From NCBI GenBank assembly GCA_036346225.1, contig JARFIW010001109.1, positions 2,650,501 through 2,714,500 of the forward strand: a DNA stretch of 64,000 nt. The letters run 5' to 3'. A program made the position numbers and the translations under genes. Within the stretch, counting starts at the first letter, position 1. Each line of letters opens with the position of its first letter. Below are positions 12,501 through 27,500 of this stretch, piece after piece. This stretch comes from Platerodrilus igneus. Lineage: Eukaryota; Arthropoda; Insecta; Coleoptera; Lycidae. The notes beneath the pieces are model-generated. The model searched no databases. It worked only from the letters and a program-made list of their open reading frames with translations, and was not told the origin of the DNA.

Positions 12501-15500
12501 CTTAATAATGGATTTAAGGCTCTTGTTTCACTTCAATATCATAATCCACTCAAACTACAAACTATAAATCGATTGCTGTTAATAATATACTGCAGAACTA
12601 GGTACTATGATATTGCTCATTATACCGTTCTTGTTGAATATGTAATTATTGATTTCATATTGTATCATATCACATCTAAACACTGTTCAACAAACCACTT
12701 TTATTCCAGCATATTTTACATCATTCTAAACTTATAATTCATAAATTCATTAAATTTATACTAACAACAATAATAATAATTAAACTAAAATTATCATAGA
12801 TAATTATTGAACATTGAACCATTTTATATATTTATTATTATTGCTACACACACTATGTTAATTTACGTTTATCTTTCTATCTATAAGCTATGTAGATGAC
12901 TTTTAACTAGGTCTGTCCTGTTTGAGTCTCTTTTTCCTTAAATAAATAAATAAAAATGTTCAAGTGTCGGGGATTTTGGTAGCCACAGACTGCTTAACCT
13001 CCTTTACATATCCCTGAACATAGGTGCGATAGTGTATAGATTTACAAAACAATATAAGGAGAACCGAACTGTATCTAACAAGAAAGAGTAGAGGCTGTGC
13101 TTGAAGACAACAAACAGAAATAAGGACAAAAGTGTGAGAAACATATGTGGAGTACAGCACTGTTTGCTTATGAAATAGGAACAGCAGGAGAAGCAGACAG
13201 GAAAAGGAAGGAGCCTTTTGGAACGTTATGCTTCAGATGTATGATGATGGTAGCACGGACAAATAAAGTTAACAACAAAGAGGTTACAGAAATAGTAGAT
13301 ATTTGAGAAAAACAAAAAAAGGATACGTTATAAGGCATTTTTGGTGAATAGTGTGGGCTATATTACAAACAGATGTAGGAAAAAAGAGACGTAGATGTAG
13401 ACCTAGATAAGACTATTGCACGCAGATAGTGAAAGATGCAGACTGTGGCAATTTCAGGCACATATGTAGGTTAACTTAGAATAGGAAACAATTGAGGTAC
13501 ACGTCTAACCAGTTCCAGGACTGAAAACTTAATGATGTTGATGTGAGAATGATGTTTTGTTTCTTGATTGATTGATCAACATTAATAACAAATGGTCTAT
13601 AACACTTTGTGCCACATAGCCAAACATTTTTCTGTCGACATGCTTCCTCCCAATGTGACGATTATTATAGCTTTAAAATGGTAGTGATAAGGGGGCAATC
13701 TTAATACTTAATGGCCATATGTGGGGTGCTAAATATATATTTTGGGAACTGACAACAGTAGTGTTGCTAGGTGCGATCTGGCGTTTATAACCTAAAGTTT
13801 GACATTTTTGACAAAATACATCTTATAATATTTCGCCAAATGGACACTATTTGTTTTGTTTTGATTGAGTTGTGAAAATTTTGTCTTGGTCAAAAAACTA
13901 AAACCACTGTATATCGTTGGTATAGTGAATTCAATCGTGGTCGTAGTTCGCTAGCGGATGAATTTAAAGAAGGTTGTCCAAAATCGGCTGTTGTGCCAGA
14001 AAAGATCGTTGCTGTGCACGAATTAATAATGCAAAATCGTCATGTGGCATTGTGAGATTCAGGCATTCCTAGGCATTAGTATAACAAGTATACATTCAAT
14101 ATTACATGAACATTTAGCTGTGAAAAAGCTATGCGCACGTTGGATTCCACATAATTTGACATCGCTCAAAAAAAGACTAGTGTCGATTGGTGCACAAAAA
14201 TGCTCAAAAAATACAATTACAGTGCATACAACACAGTGTATAACATCTACACAGGTAACGAATCTTGGATTTATTCGTATGAACCTGAAAGTAAACAGCA
14301 GTTGATGTATGATGAATGAAATCTAACAAAAATTTTCTGCACTCGCAGCACTTCGAAGAAAATGGTTGCCTGTTTTTTTTTGGAATAAATGGACATATTA
14401 CGACCCTTGCTTTAGAGGATCGTAGAACAGTTAATTCTGCTTGATATACAACCATTTGCTTGCTACAAGTTTTCGGAGAAATAGGAAAAATAAACCAATG
14501 ATGCCAAATCATTCTCCATCATGACAATGCTAGCTCTCACACATCAGCTCAAAGAAGTAACTACTTGAACACTCATAACATTGATTTGGCACCTAATGAT
14601 TTCTTTTTGTTCTCACACGTGAAAAACAAACTGCATGGACAGCAATTTTCGACACCAGAAGAGGCGGTTGAATCGTTCAAATCCCATGTTTTGGAGATAT
14701 CTCAATCGGAATGGAAAAAATGCTATGAAAGGTTGAATCGCTCAAAACCCATGTTGAGATATCTCAATTGGAATGGAAAAAATGCTATGAAAAATTGGTT
14801 CCAAAGTATGCAAAAGTGTCAATCATTGTGGAAAATATTTTTAAAAACAGTAAAGAAGTTTTCACACCTTAAGTTTTGTTTTTGTTACTTATTTCCGATA
14901 TACATCGAGCATCCCTCGCAGCGTTCTGCTACCTGATCCACTTTTATATACTTTTGTGGTTTATTTATAGAAATTAGTGCATTACTTTTGTAGATCATGC
15001 TGTTTCTTACTTACAATATAACTATTTTAAGTAGTTCAACCTTGGATGCATTGCCTTCATATTGAATTCCCCATTTCTGTATCCAGTGTACTGTGTTCTT
15101 CTTTTTCCAGCTGTTATTTTGAATCTTACGAGCATTAATCTTCATGTGATAGTCACTACTTATCGTAGATGATGTAAAATCACCTGACATTCGTCAATGA
15201 ACTCATTTTCATTACCTGCATGCAATACTGTATATATATAAAAAAATAGATTTTAAATTTAGCAAAGTATAAGCATTAAACCTTTTTCCATCAAATTTAG
15301 TATCAACGAACTTCGTTCGTTTATGAAATCGATTTGTTGTCCGTCTGTCTGTCCGTCTGTCCGTCCGAGGCCTTTCTAATGGTCGGACATCAATGTGTGA
15401 TACATCAATCGATTCAGCTCGGTGTCCTGAGCTTAAGTTTTGATGTCAGTTGAAATCGGGCCACGGGGACGCCGTGCCCCCGCGATATTCCGTCGGGAAA

Positions 15501-18500
15501 ATTAAAATTTCAAATAGGTCCAAAATTAATGTGCGATACATATTTGGACTCCCCTAACATAGCTGAGTCGAAATATGGTACCCCCCACAAAATCTGACCA
15601 CGGATACCCGACCCCCCCGGGGAATTAATTTTTATTTTATCTGAATACTTATAATTATTACAACATAATAATTTTAATTTCTTTAAATTGTTTTAAAGTA
15701 AGTCTACATTTGGAAGTTCGTTGCGACAATGCCTTGCTTTTTCAACTTGTTTTTTATGGTTTTCAGATTGTTGTCCTGCCATGAACAATTGTGAAAAACA
15801 AACATCTTTCATGTACATAAACACATTGATACGTGCCTGTTTCCTTAATTTGCATGCATGATTTTAGGAATTGTACTTTTTAAGAACGTCAGACATCTCC
15901 ATGAGAACTTTTCGTGGATTATCTTTTTTTCGCATGAATCTGATATTATGTAAAAGTGTACTTAGAGCTCTTTTACTAACATAACGAGTTCAACATTCTT
16001 CGACTTATGCCACAGAGTGGAAATTGAAATAATCTGAAATCAAGTATTTTAATATTCAATCTAATAATTTTTATAATAGAGCATTCACTTACAATTCTTG
16101 TACATTCTGTAAATTACATTACGAACTGTAGATTTCATAAAATTATCCACTTCAATGACAGGTTTGTGCAAGCTCTTTTCTTATCAGGCATAAAGGGTTT
16201 GTTAGTTTTCATTGCTTGCGACACTGAACTAACTGTCGAAATATTAATTTGTAAAGCAGCTGCAATATGCAACAAAAGAAAACAATATAATTAGGAACTC
16301 AGTAATGACGTGAATAATTACCTCTTGCAATGCAGTTACCATTATAAACAGTCCACTATTATTGCATTCTTGTTCAAACAACTTAATTAAATTAGCAACA
16401 AGTTGATTTCCTTTAGTACCCACATAACAACCCGTCATTGTAGCAAACAATACACCACACCAGTAATGTTAATTCTGAAAAGAACAGTTTGTAACTTAAA
16501 TGTAACACTGTTACAGTTTGGGTCTCAGAAAATGTAGCTCGTAATCCACAGAAAACTCTATGTAGTACTTCACTAAAAGAGTTGTGTTTCGGTAAAATAT
16601 CGAAAATCGTGACTGTACTAATAAAAGTGCTTTCTGATTAACTCAGTGAGGATGGGTGGTGTAAGTGTTTGAAGAGAACCCCGGAATGCTAGGGGGTGTG
16701 AAGTATGTCTTGAACGAGAAGTATCTTGAGCGCTGCCTAATCTCAAGGCTCTTCTAGGAGAAAGCCCTAAAAAGAATAACAAAAGAATGCCAAAATCTGA
16801 AATGTGGAGAGTGATTTGAGCTTAAAATACACGTAAAACAAACATTAACCATAAGAACACTAATATATCTATTGAAAGCTGTTGGCTGAAAATAAGGTTT
16901 CTAAAATCAAATGCTAAATGACCTAAATTTCAATCACCTCTCTATGTAATTGCAGAATAATTAATTACAACAAAACTGGAACTATACCTATATAAATTGA
17001 AAAATAAACACATAAAATTTTTTACACTATTACACGTTTGTCTTTGCTACTATATTACACACTTACATTTTTATTACAAATACATGATAGACATTCTTAA
17101 GCAAATATTAAAAATCAAATATATCACAAATTCTTAACTAAATTCTTAACCCACACAGACATACTGTAGATATGTCTTATCAGTTCATGCAATAAATTCA
17201 AAATGTTCATTTAATTACAATTTTTCTAGGCTATAGTTTCAGGTTTTCATAAATACCTGATATGTGATTGTTGCTTGTAGTTACCTCAGACCACTTAAAG
17301 CATTTATCTCCAGGTAATTTCAAAAGAAAATAGCTGTCTCTACATGCTTATGTCCAGTGCGAAGTTATTAAATTAATGAAACCAAGGCGTTCCTAAAATT
17401 AAAAGCAATCAATCTGGTAGGATATTATCCAAACTTTGTTGAATACTATGACTATTCAATATCTTTACTTCAAGGTATACTCACATTATATTTTTCTTTG
17501 GATGTTAATTATAAGTATCTACAAAAAATTGATCTTTCTTCCATAAAATAATTTGAGATGTCTTCGGCAAACTTTGGACAGATGAATTAAGACTGCAAAT
17601 TAAAAATACCTTGTGGCGTTTTTTCTCTATCTAATTATATAAAAATTAACTTACAGAAAGGTTAACTAGAATCATAGACAGGTACTTTTTATTTATTCGA
17701 GTCGGCACAATTTTTCATGTGTAAGTTTTTCATGACCAGATGATGAGGTCATTGGTGCTAACAAGATACAATATTAATCAAAACAAATGAAGAAAAAATT
17801 GTGATAATTTGGAATACAAAGTATGCCATGATGAATTTGACAACCTTTGAATATAAACAATATATATGATACAAAAATAATCCTTTATTAGATCACAAAT
17901 GCATGTAACCTAAAAATTATATTTCTTAAAGAAAATAACATAACTCTATTGATGGAATTTACTAATCCAGAAACTATTAAAATTAAATACGATTATAAAC
18001 ATTCCAAAGCAACGTCACAACGTGAAGCAAGAAAATACAACAAAAACTAATGAAAACGACATCGACCAATGCAAAGAGAAATAACCTATTTTTACTAGGG
18101 TTGGGGTAAACATAATAAATCGATCAATAATTCTTTTTTGACGTTTCAAGTTTTGCCAATTCTTGTTTATTGGTTTTAATTAATAGAAACCCTTTTTTGA
18201 ACAAAACTTCAGGCATATAATTCGTTTATCTTAGTTCGCTAATAATGTGTACATATTTTAGTGTATTCTTTCATTAGCGTACAATAAAAAGTGTAATATC
18301 GATAGAAACATACCTGTTAATTGAACATTAGTTTTGTTAGAAGAGTAAGCAACGTTAATTTTTTAACCAACAAAACGTGAAATTTGTTGAAGTTAGAAAA
18401 GGAAAATATATTGGTTTATGTTGGTTAATCATATATATGATATAAACAGGATTTTAAATTTCTCAAACTATATATAAACATACTGGGTATTTGATAAAAA

Positions 18501-21500
18501 TAGGTGATTATCTTCTATGAATGTAAATTATTGAACTTCCTGAATTTTTGTGCAAGCTAAAAATGCAAGATTATGCTGCGTTTATTTAATTACTACTGCT
18601 TAGAAACATGCAAAAGTCTATGGCCATTTAATATTTATGTCTGGTTGTTTCTGAATTATCCCATCTGATATAACTTGTCTTACGTAAACAATTTTTATTT
18701 ATGTTATTATTGAATGTAGACTTATTAAACATTTTTGTTTTAGCTGTTTATAACACAATTGGAAACTGAACATCGTTGTGGCAATTTAAACCTTCATCGG
18801 CTCTGGTTCTATATTCAAAACAATTTACAAAATTTATCAATTATGAGTAACCTAGCAACAACTATCAGTAAGGTAAGTAGGTTCCAGTTTTAACTTGACA
18901 TGGCTAATAAATTGAGATTCAGTCTTTCAAAACAATTTGTGATTTTTTAAGATTAGTATTGCACATAATATCATGGACACGTTTTTTTCTTCAGAATATC
19001 TCTTAGTAACTAGGACACGTCTTTCAATTCAAATTTTATTAAAAGATAATTTTTTTTATTAAAAGTTGCCATGCTAACGAGATGTGGTGCAATGGAATTC
19101 TTTAATTTTCCAAACATTTTGTTCGGAACTGTGGTGAACATATGTGGTGTAGGTGGAGAGCCTTGTGGCGATTTGATCTCCTTAATGACCTGGTAGGAAC
19201 TGATACTTTTACTGGCAACACTGCTTTATTTATAGGTGTCTGTTAGTAATAGACACATCGTGTGTGTAGAAGGAAGACCCTGTAAATAGCTAAAATAGAG
19301 TTATGAATTGAATAAACTTTAAGATTTTCTTAACGTTATTTATCGAAATCTGACACTGTATTTATTGAATAAGGCATTAAATATATGAGAACTGCGGAAA
19401 ATAAAACCAACTCTCCTTTCTGTATTTTCTTTTGAAAATAATCAAAAATATTTAAAAAAAAGTCGTGTTTATAAATTTATTGGATTTTCCAAGATGCTTT
19501 ATGTTAAAAACAATCTAGTTAATAAAGATTATAAAATAAAGTTACCTTTTAAGTGATACAAAGAAACTATCATTGAGATAACAAATAGTACTAAAAATTC
19601 TTTTTTAGTTAAAATACATTGTCTAGTAATATTCTGCATCAAACTGTTCATTTATATCAGACTCCAGAATCTTATCAATAACAGAGGATGGGGTTTGTAA
19701 ATTTGCAAACCATCCATGCAGTTCTTCTGTATGATGCCTTTTTTGCATAGAGATAACGCATCTTTTTTTCATTACACTTCTTGGTAGCACAGTGTGGTAC
19801 AAAGTATCTAATGAATCTGGAAATTGTTCTGTGGTAGATGCGATTTTTAGGCAAGCTACCGGTATTGTTTTTTTGACTTCGTTAGAAGACTGCTTAAGGT
19901 TACTGTTTTAAATAAACATTGTTCTCACAAAGTTATACAAACTTAATTCTTTTAATTTGCAACCACTTTACACAAGAATCTTTGTTGTCTTTTTTCTTAT
20001 TGGTTATTGTTGCAAGGACCTTTAAATCAAGTATCTTGTTGAATTTGAATTCCATAATAGGGTAAGGTCTTTTTCGCCTTGCTGATTTGAAAATATTAAT
20101 CCAGTCGTTCACAGAAGTTATAGATAAGTTCTTATTTGTAGATTTGATGCACGATAGCATAGAGTCTACCTTCATAAAGTTATGGCTAGACTCTAAAAAT
20201 GTTTGCTTTATTATTTCAAGATGGTCAAAAGTCTGGACAGCCAAAGCGACAAAGCAGATACAAACTGATTTCTGTTCTGTCCTGCGCAGGTATCAGAGAA
20301 CAGTGTAACGTGCCTATTTTTTGAGGACACATAATGTGTCAACTAGTAGAAAATACTCGCGCCAACCTCACAACTTCCTTTTTTCTATTGATTTTGCTCC
20401 AACAAAAACAAAATGTATTATTTGGTAAAGGTACTTGAAAGATTGTTAAATTATAAAGAATCAGTTTCCTGCTATAATAAAGTTGACTTACTTTACCATT
20501 TGGTATTTGCAGAACAGATTGCAGAACAAAAGAAACTCACATAAAGTTATCATCATTCTTGGCTCTTTCCTTATCGGCTGCTTTGGCTTGATAGCAAATT
20601 TTGTTCCTGTTTGTATGATCTACATACTGTTGCTCTAACTCAGATCTTTTTTCTAAATTTGCACTCGAGAAAGTTTTACATATCAGACAATTTTGTTTTT
20701 TGGGCTTATAAAAGCTTAAGTTGTAGCTTTCCTCAAAGATGCTTCTGTATTTAAATTATGAAACAGGTTTTATGTTCCTTTCATTACACAACTCCTTGTA
20801 CAGGCTATACGTTTTTTTAAATATTTAATGTAGAATTGAGGTATTTTCTTTGGCTATCTCTTCTACAATAATGCGAATCCATAACAGGAAATGATTTTGT
20901 GATTTTTCACTAATTGAACATCCACCTGTTTTGTTTTATTAGCAGGCTCTATTATTCCACGTTTATCTTCAGATGAATAAGTACCAGTATTATCGGATTT
21001 ATGAATGACGTCTTTAATCACGTCATTTGATACACAGAGTGTTTTTGCAAAAAACCTTTGACATACTTGATGACGAACATAGTTTTTATTGAATTAACAT
21101 TTTTTACTAAAAGGCCTATTTTTTCCTATTAGATGATATTTACAGAAGTCTTATTTTAACTAGTTCAACAGTTAAATTACTCAAAATAAAATTTTTTTAC
21201 CTACAAATTCCATACTCCAATAAGCCCTGCAAATTTTGTTGCATTCTTCGTCATTAAATACATTTTTAGTACACTTAAATTTACACATATTACAATTCAC
21301 GGTCATGGAATTTTTGCTAGACGTACTTTCTTTTTGTTACATATACTTCATCATCCGCCTTTTTTGTGATTTTATTTTTTCATTCACTTGGTTGTGGTTT
21401 ATTCCATCTTTTTTTTGGGTGACACTGTTTTCACACCTTGTCCAAAATATTGTCAATAACTTGGATAACCAAAACATTAGAAGACTCTTCTGAGTATACA

Positions 21501-24500
21501 TTACGTATAATAATATTATTTGAATTCATATCTGCAGTACTGGATGGGACTGGAGACGTAGGCTCGGAAGGAAATATATAAGTTGGATCGTCATCTGAGT
21601 CGCTGCTAAATAACCGCTCTTTGTCAGCAGAGACCAGCACAGACGAAAATATTATATTACGATGGGTTTCAGTTGAAATAAAAAATTTCAACTTTGTACA
21701 ACATTTTTTACAGTTCACCTGAAATTTTTAATAACATTTATGGTAATGTTCTAACTAATTCATGTTTTGAAGTAGTATAAAATTCAATAATTTGTGTTTC
21801 TTCAACCTTTCTTTAAAACTCAGTTTTCAGAATTTTCTACTTGGGCAGGGATTCATTTTATGTTCTTATTTGCTCTATTTAAAAATTACCTGCATCTATA
21901 TAGATTGGTTGTTCAATTGATAAACTGGAAATTGCATTTTTCTTTAAATAAATGTTCTCCATTGGATCAATTTCTCGGGTTAGTTAATTTATATGAAAGT
22001 TAACTAAATATAAAAAAGTAGTCGGCTGATTTCACGTTAAGCGAATTGGGTACCTCAAAGTCGCTTCCAGGTGTGCATCACAAATTGAAAACATTTATAC
22101 TCTTCTAAATTTTAAAGTTTTCACCTAACAGATTCAAACCAAATATATCAAACATTAACAAATCACAGTCACCTTCAATTTTTGTAACAAATGTCAAATT
22201 TGAAAACTTTCATTATTATTTTGACAATGATCCTAGGTCAGGGATCGAAACTTCAATAAAGACTATTTCAAATTCTGTAAGTGGTTTTATTCCCAAAGAA
22301 GAGAAAGCAGAATAAACAGCAAACCACAATAAACTTAGAGAGTATTTACTGTTTTTGAAAGTTGTACTGCAATAAAAGTGCTATGCAAAAACCCAGTATC
22401 TAAAGATAATAACCTAAATAAATGAGATCAAATACCCAATAAATAAATTAATAACAGTAAAATTTTTGTATTGTACAAATGACAATAATTTTAATCTAAA
22501 ACTAAATAACTTAAAACCAATTTCAACTTTTTGTTTATTGTATGGAGAAATACTAACATTACCATCATTTTGTTTTCGACCTTACTTAAGGTCGGTTTGA
22601 CGCAGCTCTAACTTCTTCTCTATTCTGTGCTAATCTAAAAAGCTCTACATACCCTTCACAACCTAAATTTCTAATAATTTGACTAATATAGCTTGGTGTA
22701 GGTCTTCCTATAGCCTTCTATCTTTTTCCTGTCCACCTGGCTCTACATAGTTATTAGCAACCTGATGGTTGTTAAAGAACTCTAACATGTTTACATGATT
22801 ACCATTTATAAGGAAATGAACTATAACCTCATTATCCGCTTCAAAAAAGGAAAAGTGTTAAATTATATGTTATGGTAAGGCTTAAGCAACGAAACGCTAC
22901 CAACATGCCAGACCGCTAACTAATTGTGAGTTATGTCATGGTGACGTTTATTAAATTATATGTTTTGGTAAGGCTTAAGCAACGAAACGCTACCAACATG
23001 CCAGACCGCTACCTAATTGTGAGTTATGTCATGGTGACGTTTATTAAATTGTATGTTATGGTAAGGCTTAAGCAACGAAACGCTACCAACATGCCAGACC
23101 GCTACCTAATTGTGAGTTATGTCATGGTGACGTTTATTAAATTATATGTTATGGTAAGGCTTAAGCAACGAAACGCTACCAACATGCCAGACCGCTACCT
23201 AATTGTTAGTTATGTCATGGTGACGTTTATTAAATTATATGTTATGGTAAGGCTTAAGCAACGAAACGCTACCAACATGCCAGACCGCTACCTAATTGTG
23301 AGTTATGTCATGGTGACGTTTATTAAATTATATGTTATGGTAAGGCTTAAGCAACGAAACGCTACCAACATGCCAGACCGCTACCTAATTGTGAGTTATG
23401 TCATGGTGACGTTTATTAAATTATATGTTATGGTAAGGCTTAAGCAACGAAACGCTACCAACATTCCAGATCGCTACCTAATTGTGAGTTATGTCATGGT
23501 GACGTTTATTAAATTATATGTTATGGTAAGGCTTAAGCAACGAAACGCTACCAACATGCCAGACCGCTAACTAATTGTGAGTTATGTCATGGTGACATTT
23601 AGTTAACTGATTTTTATTTACTTATTCTTTTTGTTTTGTTTTCGAACTTACTTAAATCGGTTTGACGCAGCTCTAAATTCTTTTCTATTCTGAGCTAGTC
23701 TAAAAAGATATACATACCCTTCACAACCTAAATCTCTAATAATTTGACTAATATAGTTTTGTCTAGGCCTTCCTACTCTATTTTTATTTGGTAGTCTATA
23801 ATCTAAGACTTTACTAAATAGTCCCTCATGTCTTAACTGGTGCCCTATCATTCTATCTCTCCTGACCTTTAATTGTTTCCACATACAGGGTTCCTCACCT
23901 ATCCTTCTATAAACTTCCTCGTTTGTTACTCTATCTGTCCAACTAATCTTTAACATTCTCCTATAACACCAAGTTTCAAAAGCTTCTATCTTTTTCTTAT
24001 CTACTTCTTTAATTGTCCAAGTCTCACTACCGTATAGTAGAACGCTCCATACGTACGACTTTAAGAAACTTTTTCTATTATCTAAACTAATACTATTAGC
24101 TATTAGTAAGTTTTTCTTTTTTAAAAACATTTTTCTAGCTTGAGCTATTCTAGCTACTATATCCCTTCCGCTACATCCATCCTTTGTAATTATACTACCT
24201 AAATAGCAAAATTCATCTACCTTCTCTAACTCGGTATTACCTATTTTTAATTTTGGTTTAGAACTAGGCTGTAACTCTGTCATTATCTTTGTCTTTACTG
24301 AGTTAATTCTCATACTATAGTTACTCTGTAGTATCTCATCTAAAATATTTAAAAACTCTCCTAACTCTTTTCTAGACTCTGCTATAATGGCTATATCATA
24401 TATCAAAACGTAACATGTCTATTTTCTGTCCCTGTACACTAACACCTATCTCTTTTCTCTCTAGCTAAGTTTAAAGCTTCCTCAATATAAACATTAAAAA

Positions 24501-27500
24501 TCAAGGGAGACAGTATACAACCCTGTCTAACACCATTTCTAATCTTAGCTTCCTTGTCTATTTCATCAAATCTAATTACTACGCTTTGGTTTTATATAGA
24601 CTGTAAATAATTTTTCTATCCCTATGAGAGATTCCTATTTTTCGCAAAACCTTGAACATAACAATCCAATTAACTCTATCAAATCCTTTTTGTAAATCTA
24701 CAAACGCGAAATGAGTCTTTATTTTTTGTACCCTTTTTTCGATAATTATCCTAATCATTAGTATCGGTTCTGTTACAGCTAGAAACTGTACTTTATTGCA
24801 TTGTATCTTATTATTGTAAAAGAAGGTAAATTTAGTTTCATACCTGCATAAGGGTTGGGGTAAACGGGGAACAAAACGCTCTCTCTTTCCTCAAGTAGTG
24901 TTAAGCAGAACGCGATGGTAACAGCATCTCGTTGTGGAGATGCCATTGTATACGTTAAAGTAATAAATAAAAAATTATCCTTAGAATTGCCTTTTATTGC
25001 TAAAGGTCGCTAAGATAATACTACATGGTCCTTCGAGCCGGATGAACCTTTTTTTGGTTTATTTTTGTGGTGCATAATTAATTTGAAATTAATTACGTAT
25101 AAGTGCAAAGGGATGAGCAAGTGGTTCATTTCTACAAGTTACATGAGCAACATTGATATCAGTATTGCAATAAGCAAACATCACGTGTGTGTCAAGTGTT
25201 TAATTCAGAGTGTGTAGTAATTACAAATCTTGTATGATACAAAATTACTACAATAATTCAGTTCGTGGAAAAATTGGCGTCAGGCAAATTTTGTGTGTTT
25301 TAAAGCGGACAGTCGAACAAAACGCGGCAGCTAGGTTGTAACGGTACATCCTACAAATTTGTATGGGCAAATTCGAAATAAATACGACAAGTATTTCAAT
25401 ACCTGGTCCTAAAGGGGTTGCGAGAATTCCTTACAATTGCTAAGTTGATGACACACAAATTCCAAGCACACCTTTTAATTTCAAATGAATTAGAAAGCGA
25501 CAGGTGAGTTCCTTACATTCATTCCACTTCCTAGAAATTTCGAACACTAGCACTAGTTTTAATTCATATTAGAATTTTTATAAATAACATAAAAAGTGCG
25601 GTAAAAAACACAGTACTTTGCTGCATTTTGAAACGGAATCGAATCCTGTAAGCAAAGAGGTAGATACAAAAGACGACACACCGATTGTGGGTGAAGTTGT
25701 TTTAAGTTCACAAGCGTTATCACAAAACGCAGTTGTACATAGAACTCTGCTTTCTACAGCTAGAGTAAAAATTTACGATAGAAATGGAAAAGTTCATAAC
25801 TGTAGGGCATTGTTAGATTGTGGTTCGCAGTCAAACTTCATGACAGTTGATTTGTGTAATCGGTTAAAGCTTGATAAAATAAAAAATGATCTTCAAGTTA
25901 CAGGTTTAGGTTCGATGAAATTTAGCATAAAATTTAAAACTGAAGCCACCATCGAATCTAATGCCAATGCATATTCTTGTAAAATATCGTGTCTTATTGT
26001 TGATGAAATAGCGGAAATATGCCAAATTTTGAATTTGATACTTCATCATTTGATATTCCAAAAACTTGAAATTGGCGGATCCAGAATATAATAGACCTAA
26101 TCAAGTACAATTACTTTTAGGGGCAGGTATATTTTGGGCGTTGCTCTCCACGGGCCAAATTAAGTTAGGCAGTAACAAGCCTATTTTGCAAAAACCATGT
26201 TAGGTTGGATATTATCAGGTCAACTATTAGAAAATAAACATAATAGTGAAAACACCTTGCAGTGCAATTTTAGCTCGAATTTTCATGAACAGTTTAAGAA
26301 GTTTTGGGAACTGGAGGAACCAGTTATGCCTTCTAGTTTTGAATCTAAGGAGGACCAAATGTGTGAACTACATTTTGTAAATACTTTCACAAAGGACGTT
26401 CATGGCAGGTTTATAGTGTCTATTCCTTTTAAAAAGCTCCTGAAGAATTAGGGAATCTAAATCAGTGGCTCTTAAACGTTTTCTATCGTTAGAAAGGAAA
26501 TTTTCAAAAATGAGTTTTGAAGCAAGAGTATGTAAAATTTATGAAGGAATATGAGGCGTTGGGTCATATGACAAAAATAAGTGAGATGGTTTCACATAAA
26601 GGTCCCACCTATTTTTGCCACATCATGCTGTGTTAAAGAGGGCAGTTTGACCTCAAAAATTCGTGTAGTTTTGATGGTTCTGCACGTACCAGTTCAGGTT
26701 TATCATTAAACGACTTACAAATGGTAGGTCCAGTTTTGCAGGATGATTTGTTATCAATTTTGTTAAGATTTAGAATTCATTCAGTGGTTTTAACTGCAGA
26801 TATTGCTAAAATGTACCGTCAGGTTCTAATTAAACCGAAGAAAGGTATTTACAACAAATTTTTGGAGGAGGACGTACTAGAGCCTATAAAATATATACTT
26901 TAAATACGGTAACATACGGTACAGCATCAGGGTCTTTTTTAGCAATTCGTGCATTGCAACAAGTCGGGCATGAATGTAAAGAGACAAATCCAGAAGTTTC
27001 CAAAGTCATTTTGAATTCATTTTACGTAGATGATTTGTTAATGGGTACCAATTCTGTAAAAGAAGCATTAGAGATTCAAAAGGATTAGTGGAAGTCCTAA
27101 GAACAGGAAGTTTGAACTCAGAAAGTGGAATTCAAGCAGCGTTCTATTTTAGAGCATATTAAAATCAGGAATCCTTCTGAGGAATATTTAGAAATTGGCA
27201 GTTCGGAAAGCACAAAAACTTTGGGATTATTTTGGTCATCAAACGGCGATTATTTAACATATAGAGTGAAACAAATTAGTTCTGCAAAGTTTATTTCAAA
27301 AAGAAGTATTCTGTCTGATATTGCACAGATTTTCGATCCGCTGGGATTACTAACACCATGTATCATCATAGCAAAAATGATAATGCAAAAATTGTGGCAA
27401 TATAAATTGAGTTGGGATGAATCTATTCCTGCAGAATTGCATACAAAGTGGAAAAACTTTCGGGATAATCTCTCGAATGTAAACAAAGCTCGTTTACCAA

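Noticed and set aside
22926..23570. A 214-residue open frame made of 31-residue repeats
   Set aside because: It exists because the satellite unit is 93 bp and the inner variant lacks a stop. The unit has no protein-like features, and no flanking gene structure supports it.
22857..23600. CRISPR array
   Set aside because: The units are contiguous 93-bp repeats with no distinct spacers, in a eukaryotic intron.
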